Below the pieces are notes generated by a model. It was not told the origin of the DNA. It saw nothing but the letters and a program-made list of their open reading frames with translations, and ran no database searches. The translations under genes and the position numbers were made by a program. A DNA stretch of 8,743 nucleotides from DATHBR01 sp036389955 (GTDB taxonomy: Bacteria > Myxococcota > Myxococcia > Myxococcales > Myxococcaceae), in NCBI GenBank assembly GCA_036389955.1, contig DASVVJ010000800.1:1-8743 (forward strand), given 5' to 3'. This document shows positions 1-8,743 of this stretch, in pieces (the stretch's first letter is position 1; each line of letters begins with the position of its first letter).

Positions 1-1
1 C

Positions 2-709
2 CAGAACGCCATCAACGCCGCGGTCAACCGCGGCACTGCGGTGTTCGTGGCCGCCGGCAACGCCAACAACAGCGCCTACAACCACTCGCCCGCCAACTGC
101 GCCAACGTCATCACGGTGGGCGCCACCGACTCCAGCGGCGGCCGCGCGGGCTTCTCGAACTTCGGCCCAGCGGTCGACATCGCCGCGCCGGGCAGCAGTG
201 TCCTGTCCACGCTGAACAACGGGCTCCAGGCGCAGGGCACCGAGAGCTACGCGTACTACGACGGCACGTCGATGGCGACGCCGCACGTGGCGGGGGTGGC
301 GGCGCTGATGCAGAGCCGCCGGATTGCCGTGGGCGAGGCGCCGTACACGCCCGCGCAACTGGAGTCTCTCCTCAGGAGCACGGCGCGGGCCTTCCCGGTG
401 ACGCTCGACCAGCCACTCGGCGCCGGCATCGTCAACGCGGACGCCGCCGTGACGCGGGCGGGGCAGCGGACGCCGTTCATCACCAGCTTCTCGTGCTCCG
501 GCAGCGGCGGCGGGTATTGCAGCGTGTCGTACACGTCCTCCACGCCGGTGAGCTTCGCCTGGTCGGGCGGTTACTCCAGCTCCTGCACCGGCAGCTCGTG
601 CTCGGGTGTCTGCGGGACCCTGGGCAGCTTCACCATCAAGGTCACCGTGACCCTGACCAACAGCGCTGGCTCGACCACGGCCGAAGCGTGGCCGTTCTGC
701 CAGCGCTGA
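2..709 (+). CDS. Subtilisin-family (S8) serine protease, C-terminal part
   Basis: This is the C-terminal 235 residues of a secreted endopeptidase of the subtilase family; the start and the catalytic Asp and His lie upstream of the window. Numbering from the first codon at base 2, AAGN at 17-20 holds the oxyanion-hole Asn20, and GTSMATPHVAG at 88-98 holds the nucleophile Ser90. The peptidase domain ends near residue 153. A Ser/Gly/Thr-rich tail of about 80 residues follows, with six cysteines (C165, C173, C195, C200, C204, C233) and a beta-rich pattern ending in an alternating TIKVTVTLT strand, like an Ig/PKD-type accessory domain. Cysteine pairs fit an extracellular protein, possibly a secreted predatory or nutritional protease; both points are inference. 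The gene converges on the peroxidase gene with only 18 bases between the stops and no clear terminator. The family call is firm; the tail's fold is a guess. Confidence 0.93.
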   Translation, partial: QNAINAAVNRGTAVFVAAGNANNSAYNHSPANCANVITVGATDSSGGRAGFSNFGPAVDIAAPGSSVLSTLNNGLQAQGTESYAYYDGTSMATPHVAGVAALMQSRRIAVGEAPYTPAQLESLLRSTARAFPVTLDQPLGAGIVNADAAVTRAGQRTPFITSFSCSGSGGGYCSVSYTSSTPVSFAWSGGYSSSCTGSSCSGVCGTLGSFTIKVTVTLTNSAGSTTAEAWPFCQR

Positions 710-727
710 CACCGCTCCCCGCGCGGC

Positions 728-2155
728 TCAGGGCGTGGCGCTGGCCAGGCCCCGGAGGAAGGGCAGGCTCGGCAGGAAGAAGTACTCACCGCCCTTGAGC
801 GTGACGAGGTTGGCCATGGTGAAACGGGCCTCTCCGTTCACCACCGTGGGCCCGGCCGTGCCCGCGGCGTTCGGGGGCCGGGTCCAGCGCTGCGGCAGCG
901 GCTGCGGGTTGTGGCCCATCACCGCATCCACGCCCACCCCGGGAATGGGGAAGTCGTTCACGTCCGAGCCCGCTTGCTGAATCTCGAAGTTCAGCAGGCG
1001 CGACTGGGTGCTCATGAACAGCAGGCCCACGCCCTCGTTGGGCACCGGCGTCGACGGCGGAGCGCCCTTCTCCAGGTCCGGCCGCTTGCCGTAGGTGATG
1101 CCCCGGCGGGCGATGCGGAACGAGCGCTCCACCTCCAGCGTCAAGGCGGGGCGAGCGCCTCCAGGGCTGGTGAGGTCTCCTCGGGGGTTGCTGCGACGGA
1201 TGTGCGATTGGAGCGGGCAGACCGCTCCGAAGCGATCTTGATCGAAGTTGAAGTCATTGCCCGGCGCTCCCGAGGGCTCGGTCTTCGTGGGGATGACCGG
1301 ATAGCCGTTGCGGAAGCGCCCCACGGCCATGGCGCCCGCCAGGTCGCGCTCCAGGCCCTGCAGCCCGAGCGCGTCGGCCAGCTTCGCCTCGGCCTCGTGG
1401 AAGTCCCGCACGTGCTGCTCCAGCTTGCGGAACACGAAGTAGCTGCCGAAGCCCCCGGGCTCGTTCGAGATCAGCAGGCCGAGCGGCGCCCCAGGCTCCC
1501 AGTGCGTGTTGCCTCGCAGGCGCTTCTCTTCGTCGATCTCCTGCTGAACGACGCGCGGCTGGCTGATGCCGTCGGCGAACCCGAAGTGTTCGATCTCCAG
1601 GTGGCCGGACTTCGGATCCTCGCGGGTGAGCCGCTCGCCCCGCTCCACCACGAGCACCTTGCCCACGCCCTTGAGGGAGGCCTGCAGCTCCGTGAGCGTC
1701 GCGTCCAGGCGCCCCGCGTCCTGGTCCGCCAGGAGCACCATCGCGTCGACCGTTCCCTGGTAGGCAGGCTCCCACGCCTGAACTGGCAGGTCTCCCGCCG
1801 CCAGCGTCGCCGAGCCCTTCATTCCCGCGCGGAAGATCGCATCCTGGGGGCGCTGATCCTCGGGCACGTCGAGCACGTCGTAGCCGGAGGCCGACAGGGC
1901 CACCGTGGCGAAGGTCCCACCGTCTCCCCGCGCCTTGAAGGACTCGATCTGATGGTACTGGGAGCGGGCGGAGGTGACCGTCCGCGCGAACCCGGCCAGC
2001 CACCGGCGGGCGCTGGCCGTGCCACCGGTGAAGCGCACCATCACGTGTGCCGCGTGAGGACGGCCGTGTCCCTTGAGAATGTTCCCCTGGATCTGTTCCA
2101 GGAATGGATGGGACTCGGAATCATCGAGGTTCAGTGGCACCGTCAGTGAGATCAT
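728..2155 (-). CDS. DyP-type heme peroxidase
   Basis: A 475-residue dye-decolorizing peroxidase, a heme enzyme that uses hydrogen peroxide to oxidise dyes, phenols or other organic donors. The N-terminus has the family's IQGNILKGHGR (22-32). The signature GFADG is at 192-196, with Asp195 as the expected distal acid. HIRRSNPR at 318-325 supplies the likely proximal heme ligand His318. The distal Arg falls in IARRGITYG (348-356). A second ferredoxin-like half follows, ending in FMANL-like and EYFFLPSLPF segments. Length suits the longer DyP subclasses. I chose the ATG at 2155 because a GGGGAGGG ribosome binding site ends 6 bases before it and the homologous part starts just after. An in-frame upstream ATG at 2269 would add 38 residues of low-complexity, promoter-like sequence. 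No signal or Tat motif and no encapsulin-type C-terminal tag is seen, so it is probably cytoplasmic. The physiological substrate cannot be told. Confidence 0.93.
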   Translation of the reverse strand: MISLTVPLNLDDSESHPFLEQIQGNILKGHGRPHAAHVMVRFTGGTASARRWLAGFARTVTSARSQYHQIESFKARGDGGTFATVALSASGYDVLDVPEDQRPQDAIFRAGMKGSATLAAGDLPVQAWEPAYQGTVDAMVLLADQDAGRLDATLTELQASLKGVGKVLVVERGERLTREDPKSGHLEIEHFGFADGISQPRVVQQEIDEEKRLRGNTHWEPGAPLGLLISNEPGGFGSYFVFRKLEQHVRDFHEAEAKLADALGLQGLERDLAGAMAVGRFRNGYPVIPTKTEPSGAPGNDFNFDQDRFGAVCPLQSHIRRSNPRGDLTSPGGARPALTLEVERSFRIARRGITYGKRPDLEKGAPPSTPVPNEGVGLLFMSTQSRLLNFEIQQAGSDVNDFPIPGVGVDAVMGHNPQPLPQRWTRPPNAAGTAGPTVVNGEARFTMANLVTLKGGEYFFLPSLPFLRGLASATP

Positions 2156-2381
2156 CGTCGGCCCTCCCCGGAGGAGCACTCCGGTATGAAGTGCACCCTC
2201 CGCCGGGGACAAGGATTGCCCAGAACCCGGAACGAGGCGAGGAACGCTGCGGCATAGGTGGGCGGCCATCCGTCACCGCCGGTCGCCTACTCTCGGAGCC
2301 ACCGAGACTGCAGAGCGGGTTTCCGCCCCACTGCCCCAACAAGTAAGCTCGCCCGCGCCGCGGAGGTGCGGAGCAACGCGC
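2156..2381. other. Divergent intergenic region between peroxidase and kinase genes
   Basis: These 226 bases must hold the start signals for both the peroxidase (leftward) and the kinase-sigma pair (rightward). I see no good -35/-10 pair on either strand. GGAACG occurs twice (2229-2234 and 2241-2246) as a 12-base-spaced direct repeat of unknown meaning. On the leftward strand the peroxidase ribosome binding site lies in a short, GC-rich potential stem (2162-2166 with 2171-2175). On the rightward strand GGAGGT (2362-2367) and GGAG (2370-2373) precede the kinase ATG; the second, 8 bases away, is better placed. The open frames crossing the region have no recognisable protein. Confidence 0.6.
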
Positions 2382-5347
<2,966 letters not shown>

Positions 5348-5369
<22 letters not shown>

Positions 5370-6250
5370 CTCGCGCCTTCCTCGAGGAAGGGCCCCTGGC
5401 ACCGGAGCGCTTCTCCGAGGCGCCGCGGCTCGAGGAGACGCTGCGCTCGCTCTGGGAGGCGGGCGCCCGGGCCTGGCCGGGAGTGGTGGTGGCGCCGGAG
5501 CGGTTCGTCCGTCACCTCGCAGCCCACCTGGCTCCAGCGGGGGACGCGTCCCGCCTCGAGGCCCTCCACGCCACGGACCTCTACCTGGCGTGCGCCTGTG
5601 CGCTCGGGGACGCGGAGGCACTGACTCAGTTCGACCGGCACCTGATGCCCGTGGTAGCCGAGGTGCTCAAGCCCCAGGGGGCCAACGCCGCCTGGGTGGA
5701 CGACGTGGGGCAGGTGCTCCGGCAGAAGCTCTTCCTGGGCACGGCGCAGGGTGCACCGAAGATCGCGCACTACTCGGGCCTCGCGCCGCTGAAGAGCTGG
5801 GTCCGGGCGGTGGTCGCACGCACCGCCCGGGACCTGCGGCGCGGGCAGGGGCACACCGTGCCCCTCCAGGAGCACGAGCTGGGAGAGCTGGATCTCCTCA
5901 CCGCCGACCCCGAGCTGGTGAGCCTGAAGAACCGCTATCGCCGCGAGCTCAAGGAGGCCTTCGTGGTGGCGCTCCAGGCGCTGCCCGACCGCGACCTCAA
6001 CGTGCTGCGCTTCCACCTCGTGGAGGGGTTGAACATCGACCGGATCGGCCTGATCTACGGCACGCACCGCGCGACAGTGGCCCGGTGGATTGCCGCGGCC
6101 CGGACCCGGCTGTTGGAGGAGACCCGCCGCATCCTGGGGGAGCGCCTGCTCCTGGGACCTACAGAACTCGACAGCATCCTCCGGCTCATTCGCAGCGAGC
6201 TCGACCTCAGCGTCATGCGCTACCTGAAGCAACGGCCGCCTGAACGCTGA
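5348..6250 (+). CDS. Sigma-70 family RNA polymerase sigma factor, Myxococcales type
   Basis: A 300-residue sigma-like transcription factor. An N-terminal extension of about 75 residues precedes a region 2-like segment (about 77-165), including DLYLACACALGD, an acidic WVDDVGQVL stretch (116-124) and the KSWVRAVVARTARDLRRG helix (149-166). Region 4 with its helix-turn-helix follows (about 200-262: ALQALPDRDLNVLRFHLVEG, then IGLIYGTHRATVARWIAAAR). A C-terminal extension of about 38 residues carries ELDSILRLIRSELDLS. This layout resembles the Myxococcales-specific ECF-like group I know as Sig-70_gmx1 (TIGR03001); I recall that assignment rather than having tested it. The GTG start is supported by GGAGGT 6 bases upstream, inside the kinase gene. 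Overlap with a zinc-finger kinase suggests regulation by sequestration, phosphorylation or both. A DNA-binding regulator that is not a true sigma factor is less likely. Target promoters are unknown. Confidence 0.85.
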
Positions 6251-6263
6251 GGGCGAAAAATTC

Positions 6264-6303
6264 TTTTGCGACAGTTATTTTGTGGCTGCTTCTCCTGGTT
6301 GAG
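6264..6303 (+). promoter_or_regulatory. Conserved upstream block, copy 1 (FG-GAP lipoprotein gene)
   Basis: TTTTGCGACA (6264-6273) is followed, 33 bases from its first base, by GGTTGAG (6297-6303), with CTGC at 6286 between them. The same elements recur at identical spacing before the Kelch gene; over 6261-6305 against 7860-7904 the ungapped identity is 30 of 45. The surroundings are AT-rich for this genome. It may be a promoter or regulator site, or part of the RNA leader. No convincing -10 element is conserved between the copies. Confidence 0.6.
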
Positions 6304-6350
6304 CGGGTAAATCTGGTTCAAAGCCTACCCGCGCCTACATGAGCCAGGAG
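6292..6350 (+). promoter_or_regulatory. Predicted hairpin sequestering the ribosome binding site, FG-GAP gene
   Basis: CTCCTGGTT (6292-6300) pairs with AGCCAGGAG (6342-6350) in nine consecutive base pairs with one G-U. The 3' arm contains the AGGAG Shine-Dalgarno sequence, 5 bases before the ATG. Inside the loop a second stem forms between GCGGGTA (6303-6309) and TACCCGC (6326-6332), topped by GGTT (6315-6318) with AGCC (6322-6325) around a CAA loop. The outer stem lies in register with the equivalent stem of the Kelch gene, with compensatory changes. This suggests translational control by opening and closing the structure, provided transcription starts upstream of 6292, which I cannot show. 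Confidence 0.55.
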
Positions 6351-6355
6351 TTCCC

Positions 6356-7822
6356 ATGGATACGCGCAACCCGAAGAGCCGCTGGTCCCTGCTTCTCTCG
6401 TCCCTTCCCGCCGCCTCGCTGGCGTGGCTCACGGCGTGTGGCGGTCCCACCGACAGCGTCGACGCGCCGTCCCTTGGCAGCTCCGTGGCCGCCTTGGACG
6501 CTGCTGGCCCGGCGTGGAGCCTCCAGGGGGCCTGGTCCGGGGTAGCCGGCAGCGGCGCGGGCGGCACCGCCAGCTCGTTCATGCAGATGACGCTCACCGG
6601 GGACGAGAACGGTGACGGCGTGGATGACTTCGCGCTCGGGCTGCCGAGCGCCTCTTCTGAGCAAGGCCGGCAGGGCCGTGTGGTGATCCTCAGCGGCGCC
6701 AACCTGGCGGTCCTCAAGACGATCAACGGCGAGACCGTGGAGTCCTTCGGTTACGCCGTGGCGAGCCTGGGCGACATCAACCAGGACGGGAGCATCGACT
6801 ACGCTGTTGGGGCGCCCGTCATCCGGGAAGAGGACGGCACCCAGTCGTACCGGGGGCGGGTCTACGTCCTGCGCTCGGACGCGGCGACCGGCTCGTACAG
6901 CCGGAGCGTCATCCAGGACGAGGACCCCTCCGGGTACTTCGGCCGCTCACTGGCCTTCGGCGGCGGAAACAAGGACGTGCTCATCGTCTCGCGCCCCAAC
7001 TTCAAGGGAGGCCGCGCGCTCGGCTATGCCGTGAAGTACGACCACAAGGAGAAGCCGCTCTACGTCGCCTCCGACGAGCTGAACAACGACAGCATCAGCG
7101 AGCGCCGCGGCTACTTCATCGAGGGGGTCTCCGACCTCGACGGGGATGGCACCGGCGACTTCGTGATGAACGCGTCCGGACAGGACCCGGCGGCCGCCAC
7201 GTTCCCGTACCCGGGGCGCCTCTACTTCCACAGCGGCCGCACGGGTGAGCTGCTGCGCATCGTCGAAGGGCCGGATCCGAAGACGCAGATCGGCAGCTTC
7301 ACCTCGGAGATCGGCGACATCAACGCGGACGGCGTGAGCGACTTCCTCATCGGCGCGCCCTACACGCGCGAGAACGGCATCTACATGGCCGGCTCGGCCT
7401 TCGTGGTGGACGGGGCCGCGGTGCGCGCGTTCCCGGAGAAGCTCCTGTCGCTGGCCGCGCACCCGGAGGCCATTCTTCGCAAGCACGTGGGCACCTCGTA
7501 CATCTCGCTGCTGGGCCACGCGACCTCGCGGCTGTTCGACCTCAACGGGGACGGTGTCGAGGAGTACGCCGTGGGCGCGCCGGGCGTCTCGCTGGCGGGC
7601 AAGCCCTACGCGGGCCAGGTGCTCATCTACAGCGGCAGCACGGGCGAGGAGCTGCACCGGATGGACGGCGTGGTGCCCTTCGACTGGTACGGAGAGGGCC
7701 TGCGTGCCGACCCGAAGTCCAAGTCGCTCTTTGTCGGCACGTGGCACGCCAACGGGTACCAGGGCCGCATGGACCTCCACCGTTGGGGAGCCACCGCTCC
7801 GGTGGACGCCGCGCAGCCGTAG
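6356..7822 (+). CDS. FG-GAP (integrin alpha-like) beta-propeller lipoprotein
   Basis: A 488-residue predicted lipoprotein. Residues 1-28 form a lipoprotein signal: basic start (KSR), hydrophobic core, and LTAC lipobox with Cys28. Gly29 at +2 suggests it is not retained in the inner membrane, so outer membrane or surface location is inferred. The mature protein has FG-GAP propeller blades, each opening with a calcium-binding loop of D-x-D/N-x-D-G type: DENGDGVDD (83-91), DINQDGSID (140-148), DLDGDGTGD (260-268), DINADGVSD (321-329) and DLNGDGVEE (395-403). Each is followed by an F/Y-A/L-x-G-x-P strand and a G-R/Q-V-x-x-x-S/D-G strand. The blade around 196-220 lacks the calcium loop and looks degenerate. 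Such proteins bind ligands or partners; no enzymatic residues are seen. AGGAG 5 bases before the ATG supports the start. The preceding leader holds a conserved block and a structure that hides this site. The gene lies 105 bases after the sigma gene and may be transcribed separately. Confidence 0.9.
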   Translation: MDTRNPKSRWSLLLSSLPAASLAWLTACGGPTDSVDAPSLGSSVAALDAAGPAWSLQGAWSGVAGSGAGGTASSFMQMTLTGDENGDGVDDFALGLPSASSEQGRQGRVVILSGANLAVLKTINGETVESFGYAVASLGDINQDGSIDYAVGAPVIREEDGTQSYRGRVYVLRSDAATGSYSRSVIQDEDPSGYFGRSLAFGGGNKDVLIVSRPNFKGGRALGYAVKYDHKEKPLYVASDELNNDSISERRGYFIEGVSDLDGDGTGDFVMNASGQDPAAATFPYPGRLYFHSGRTGELLRIVEGPDPKTQIGSFTSEIGDINADGVSDFLIGAPYTRENGIYMAGSAFVVDGAAVRAFPEKLLSLAAHPEAILRKHVGTSYISLLGHATSRLFDLNGDGVEEYAVGAPGVSLAGKPYAGQVLIYSGSTGEELHRMDGVVPFDWYGEGLRADPKSKSLFVGTWHANGYQGRMDLHRWGATAPVDAAQP

Positions 7823-7862
7823 CACGCTCACGTGGGAGGGGCGCGAAGGCCGGATGCGGTTT

Positions 7863-7902
7863 TTTTGCGACAACCTTCGGGTCCCTGCCTCTTTGGGTTG
7901 AG
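7863..7902 (+). promoter_or_regulatory. Conserved upstream block, copy 2 (Kelch lipoprotein gene)
   Basis: TTTTGCGACA (7863-7872) and GGTTGAG (7896-7902) stand at the same 33-base distance as in copy 1, with CTGC at 7885. The copy starts inside a run of seven T (7860-7866). The distance from GGTTGAG to the start codon differs (30 bases here, 59 in copy 1), so the block is conserved as a unit while the part nearer the gene has changed length. The rest of 7823-7925 shows no terminator or small gene. Confidence 0.6.
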
Positions 7903-7917
7903 TGCTTACCCAGAGAG
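7889..7917 (+). promoter_or_regulatory. Predicted hairpin sequestering the ribosome binding site, Kelch gene
   Basis: CTCTTTGGGT (7889-7898) pairs with ACCCAGAGAG (7908-7917) as a 10-bp stem with one G-U and a 9-base loop. The 3' arm includes AGAGAG, the only Shine-Dalgarno-like sequence before the ATG at 7926, and it is weak. An outer GGGTC (7879-7883) can also pair with GACCC (7917-7921), leaving a small bulge. No T run follows, so it is not an intrinsic terminator. Its dyad symmetry could alternatively be a protein operator in DNA. Confidence 0.55.
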
Positions 7918-7925
7918 ACCCTCGT

Positions 7926-8743
7926 ATGCGTCTACGCCTCATCACCGTTCTCGCCTTCGTGCTTGCTTCCGCCTGCTCCGGCCCACCGGAGCAGGAAGGC
8001 GGCACGGAGGCTTCTCCGCTCTCCGCACGCGAGCAGCCCCTGCTGCTGGCCACCCCGGCCTGGAGCCCGGCGGCCCCGATGCGCGATCAGCGCTACGGCC
8101 ACACCCTCACGCTGCTGCCCAACGGCAAGGTGCTCGCGGCGGGCGGAAGGACGGCGAGCAGTCCCCTGGCGGTGGCCGAGCTGTATGACCCGGCCACGGG
8201 CACCTGGAGCGCCACCGGCTCGATGACGGTGGCCCGCGCCAACCACACGGCCACGCTGCTGCCCAATGGCAAGGTGCTCATCGCCGGTGGGTTCAATGGC
8301 GCCTTCCTCGAGAGCGCCGAGCTGTACGATCCGGCCACCGGCACCTGGAGCGCCACCGGCGCGATGGCCCAGAAGCGCGCGTCCATGACCGCCACGCTGT
8401 TGCCCAACGGCAGGGTGCTCGTGGCGGGTGGCTTCAACGGCGCCATGCCCCAGGCCAGCGCCGAGCTGTACGACTCGGCCACCAACACCTGGAGCACGAC
8501 CGGCTCCCTCTCCCTGGGCCGCTTCTTCCACACGGCCACCCTGCTGCCCAACGGCAGGGTGCTCGCGGTGGGCGGCAACACCCCCGACCCCACCTTTGGC
8601 GCCCAGGCGGAGCTGTACGACCCGGCCGCCGGCACCTGGAGCAACACCGGAGCGCTGCAGCAGGGCCGCGTCGAGCACGTGGCGGTGCTGTTGGCCACGG
8701 GCAAGGTGCTCGTGACGGGTGGCAGCGACGGCACCGCGCCGCT
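7926..8743 (+). CDS. Kelch-repeat lipoprotein, N-terminal part
   Basis: An open frame of 272 codons that runs off the window end. Residues 1-17 are a lipoprotein signal: MRLRL start, hydrophobic core, and ASAC lipobox with Cys17. Ser18 at +2 fits outer-membrane export. After a linker rich in Glu, Ser and Pro, five Kelch-type units start near residues 59, 107, 154, 202 and 251, of 47-49 residues each. The pattern is HTATLLPNGKVLxAGG, then AELYDPATGTWSxTG and a short M-x-x-x-R link. This folds as a beta-propeller; a complete one needs more blades, so the missing C-terminus should hold at least one or two. No catalytic residues are visible, so a binding or adhesion role at the cell surface is likely. 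The start is set by the lipoprotein signal; the ribosome binding site is weak and lies within a predicted hairpin. It follows the FG-GAP gene by 103 bases. Confidence 0.88.
   Translation, partial: MRLRLITVLAFVLASACSGPPEQEGGTEASPLSAREQPLLLATPAWSPAAPMRDQRYGHTLTLLPNGKVLAAGGRTASSPLAVAELYDPATGTWSATGSMTVARANHTATLLPNGKVLIAGGFNGAFLESAELYDPATGTWSATGAMAQKRASMTATLLPNGRVLVAGGFNGAMPQASAELYDSATNTWSTTGSLSLGRFFHTATLLPNGRVLAVGGNTPDPTFGAQAELYDPAAGTWSNTGALQQGRVEHVAVLLATGKVLVTGGSDGTAP
8100..8743 (+). repeat. In-gene tandem repeats encoding Kelch units
   Basis: DNA-level tandem repeats of 141-147 bases. The marker CTGCTGCCCAAyGG and close variants begin at 8112, 8256, 8397, 8541 and 8688, giving periods of 144, 141, 144 and 147. 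Much of each unit is also alike at third codon positions (for example GGCAAGGTGCTC or GGCAGGGTGCTC), suggesting fairly recent duplication or gene conversion. The fifth unit is the most diverged at its start. Confidence 0.85.

Noticed and set aside
719..726. CCGCGCGG palindrome between the convergent stops, as a bidirectional terminator
   Set aside because: Only 8 bases, no loop and no T runs on either side; such palindromes are common in very GC-rich DNA.
911..2149. A 412-codon open frame on the + strand opposite the peroxidase gene
   Set aside because: Its translation is rich in Arg, Ala and His with no recognisable domain, and it is the complement of a gene with clear catalytic motifs. Long antisense frames are expected at this GC content. 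The same holds for long frames opposite or within the kinase, sigma and FG-GAP genes (for example 5033-6232 and 6947-8053 on the - strand).
2161..2176. Stem over the peroxidase ribosome binding site as a third copy of the leader hairpin
   Set aside because: The pairing is about 5 bp in GC-rich sequence, lacks TTTTGCGACA and GGTTGAG, and does not align with the other two leaders.
2156..2269. N-terminal extension of the peroxidase from the ATG at 2269
   Set aside because: The extra 38 residues show no signal peptide or family similarity, and the ATG at 2155 has a strong ribosome binding site at proper spacing.
2229..2274. ECF-type promoter from GGAAC (2229 or 2241) with CGTC at 2271
   Set aside because: The spacers are 37 and 25 bases, far from the usual 16-17.
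6264..6310. Sigma-54 or sigma-70 promoter within the conserved block
   Set aside because: No GG-N10-GC element is present. A possible -10 TATTTT (6276-6281) in copy 1 is CTTCGG in copy 2, so it is not the conserved feature.
7851..7866. Rho-independent terminator ending in the seven-T run after the FG-GAP gene
   Set aside because: The only stem before the T run is CCG/CGG, 3 bp. Much of the T run belongs to the block conserved upstream of both lipoprotein genes, so it is better explained as part of that element.
7889..7917. Kelch-leader hairpin read as a terminator
   Set aside because: No T run follows the stem, and the hairpin sits directly at the start codon rather than after a gene.

Overview
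The window is very GC-rich, with strong G/C third-position bias. Its gene types are typical of myxobacteria: a serine/threonine kinase with a fused zinc finger, membrane segment and TPR tail; a sigma-70-like factor of the kind found in Myxococcales; and beta-propeller lipoproteins. I infer a member of the Cystobacterineae (Archangium/Cystobacter/Stigmatella/Myxococcus type). No rRNA, tRNA, CRISPR array, insertion sequence or phage gene is visible, so it reads as ordinary chromosome.

Layout. 2-709 (+) is the C-terminal part of a secreted subtilisin-family (S8) protease with a cysteine-rich tail. It converges, with an 18-base gap, on a complete DyP-type heme peroxidase at 728-2155 (-). A 226-base divergent intergenic region (2156-2381) separates the peroxidase from a signalling pair on the + strand. 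That pair is a 995-residue zinc-finger/kinase/TM/TPR protein (2382-5369) and, overlapping it by 22 bases behind a strong ribosome binding site, a sigma-70 family protein (5348-6250). Two lipoprotein genes follow: an FG-GAP beta-propeller (6356-7822) and a Kelch-repeat protein (7926 to beyond the window end).

How they may work together. The kinase and sigma genes are translationally coupled. The kinase begins with an anti-sigma-type zinc finger (C-x24-H-x3-C-x2-C), which suggests a one-protein sensor/anti-sigma/kinase paired with its sigma factor. Whether the two downstream lipoproteins are its targets is unknown.

Most interesting signal. The leaders of the two lipoprotein genes, whose proteins are unrelated, align without gaps over 45 bases (30 identical). 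Both carry the core TTTTGCGACA and, 33 bases from its start, GGTTGAG. Within this block each leader has a segment complementary to its own Shine-Dalgarno region: a 9-bp stem for the FG-GAP gene and a 10-bp stem for the Kelch gene. The stems are in register, with two fully compensatory base-pair changes and two wobble changes. This looks like a conserved RNA hairpin that hides the ribosome binding site, a candidate undescribed translational control element for surface lipoproteins.
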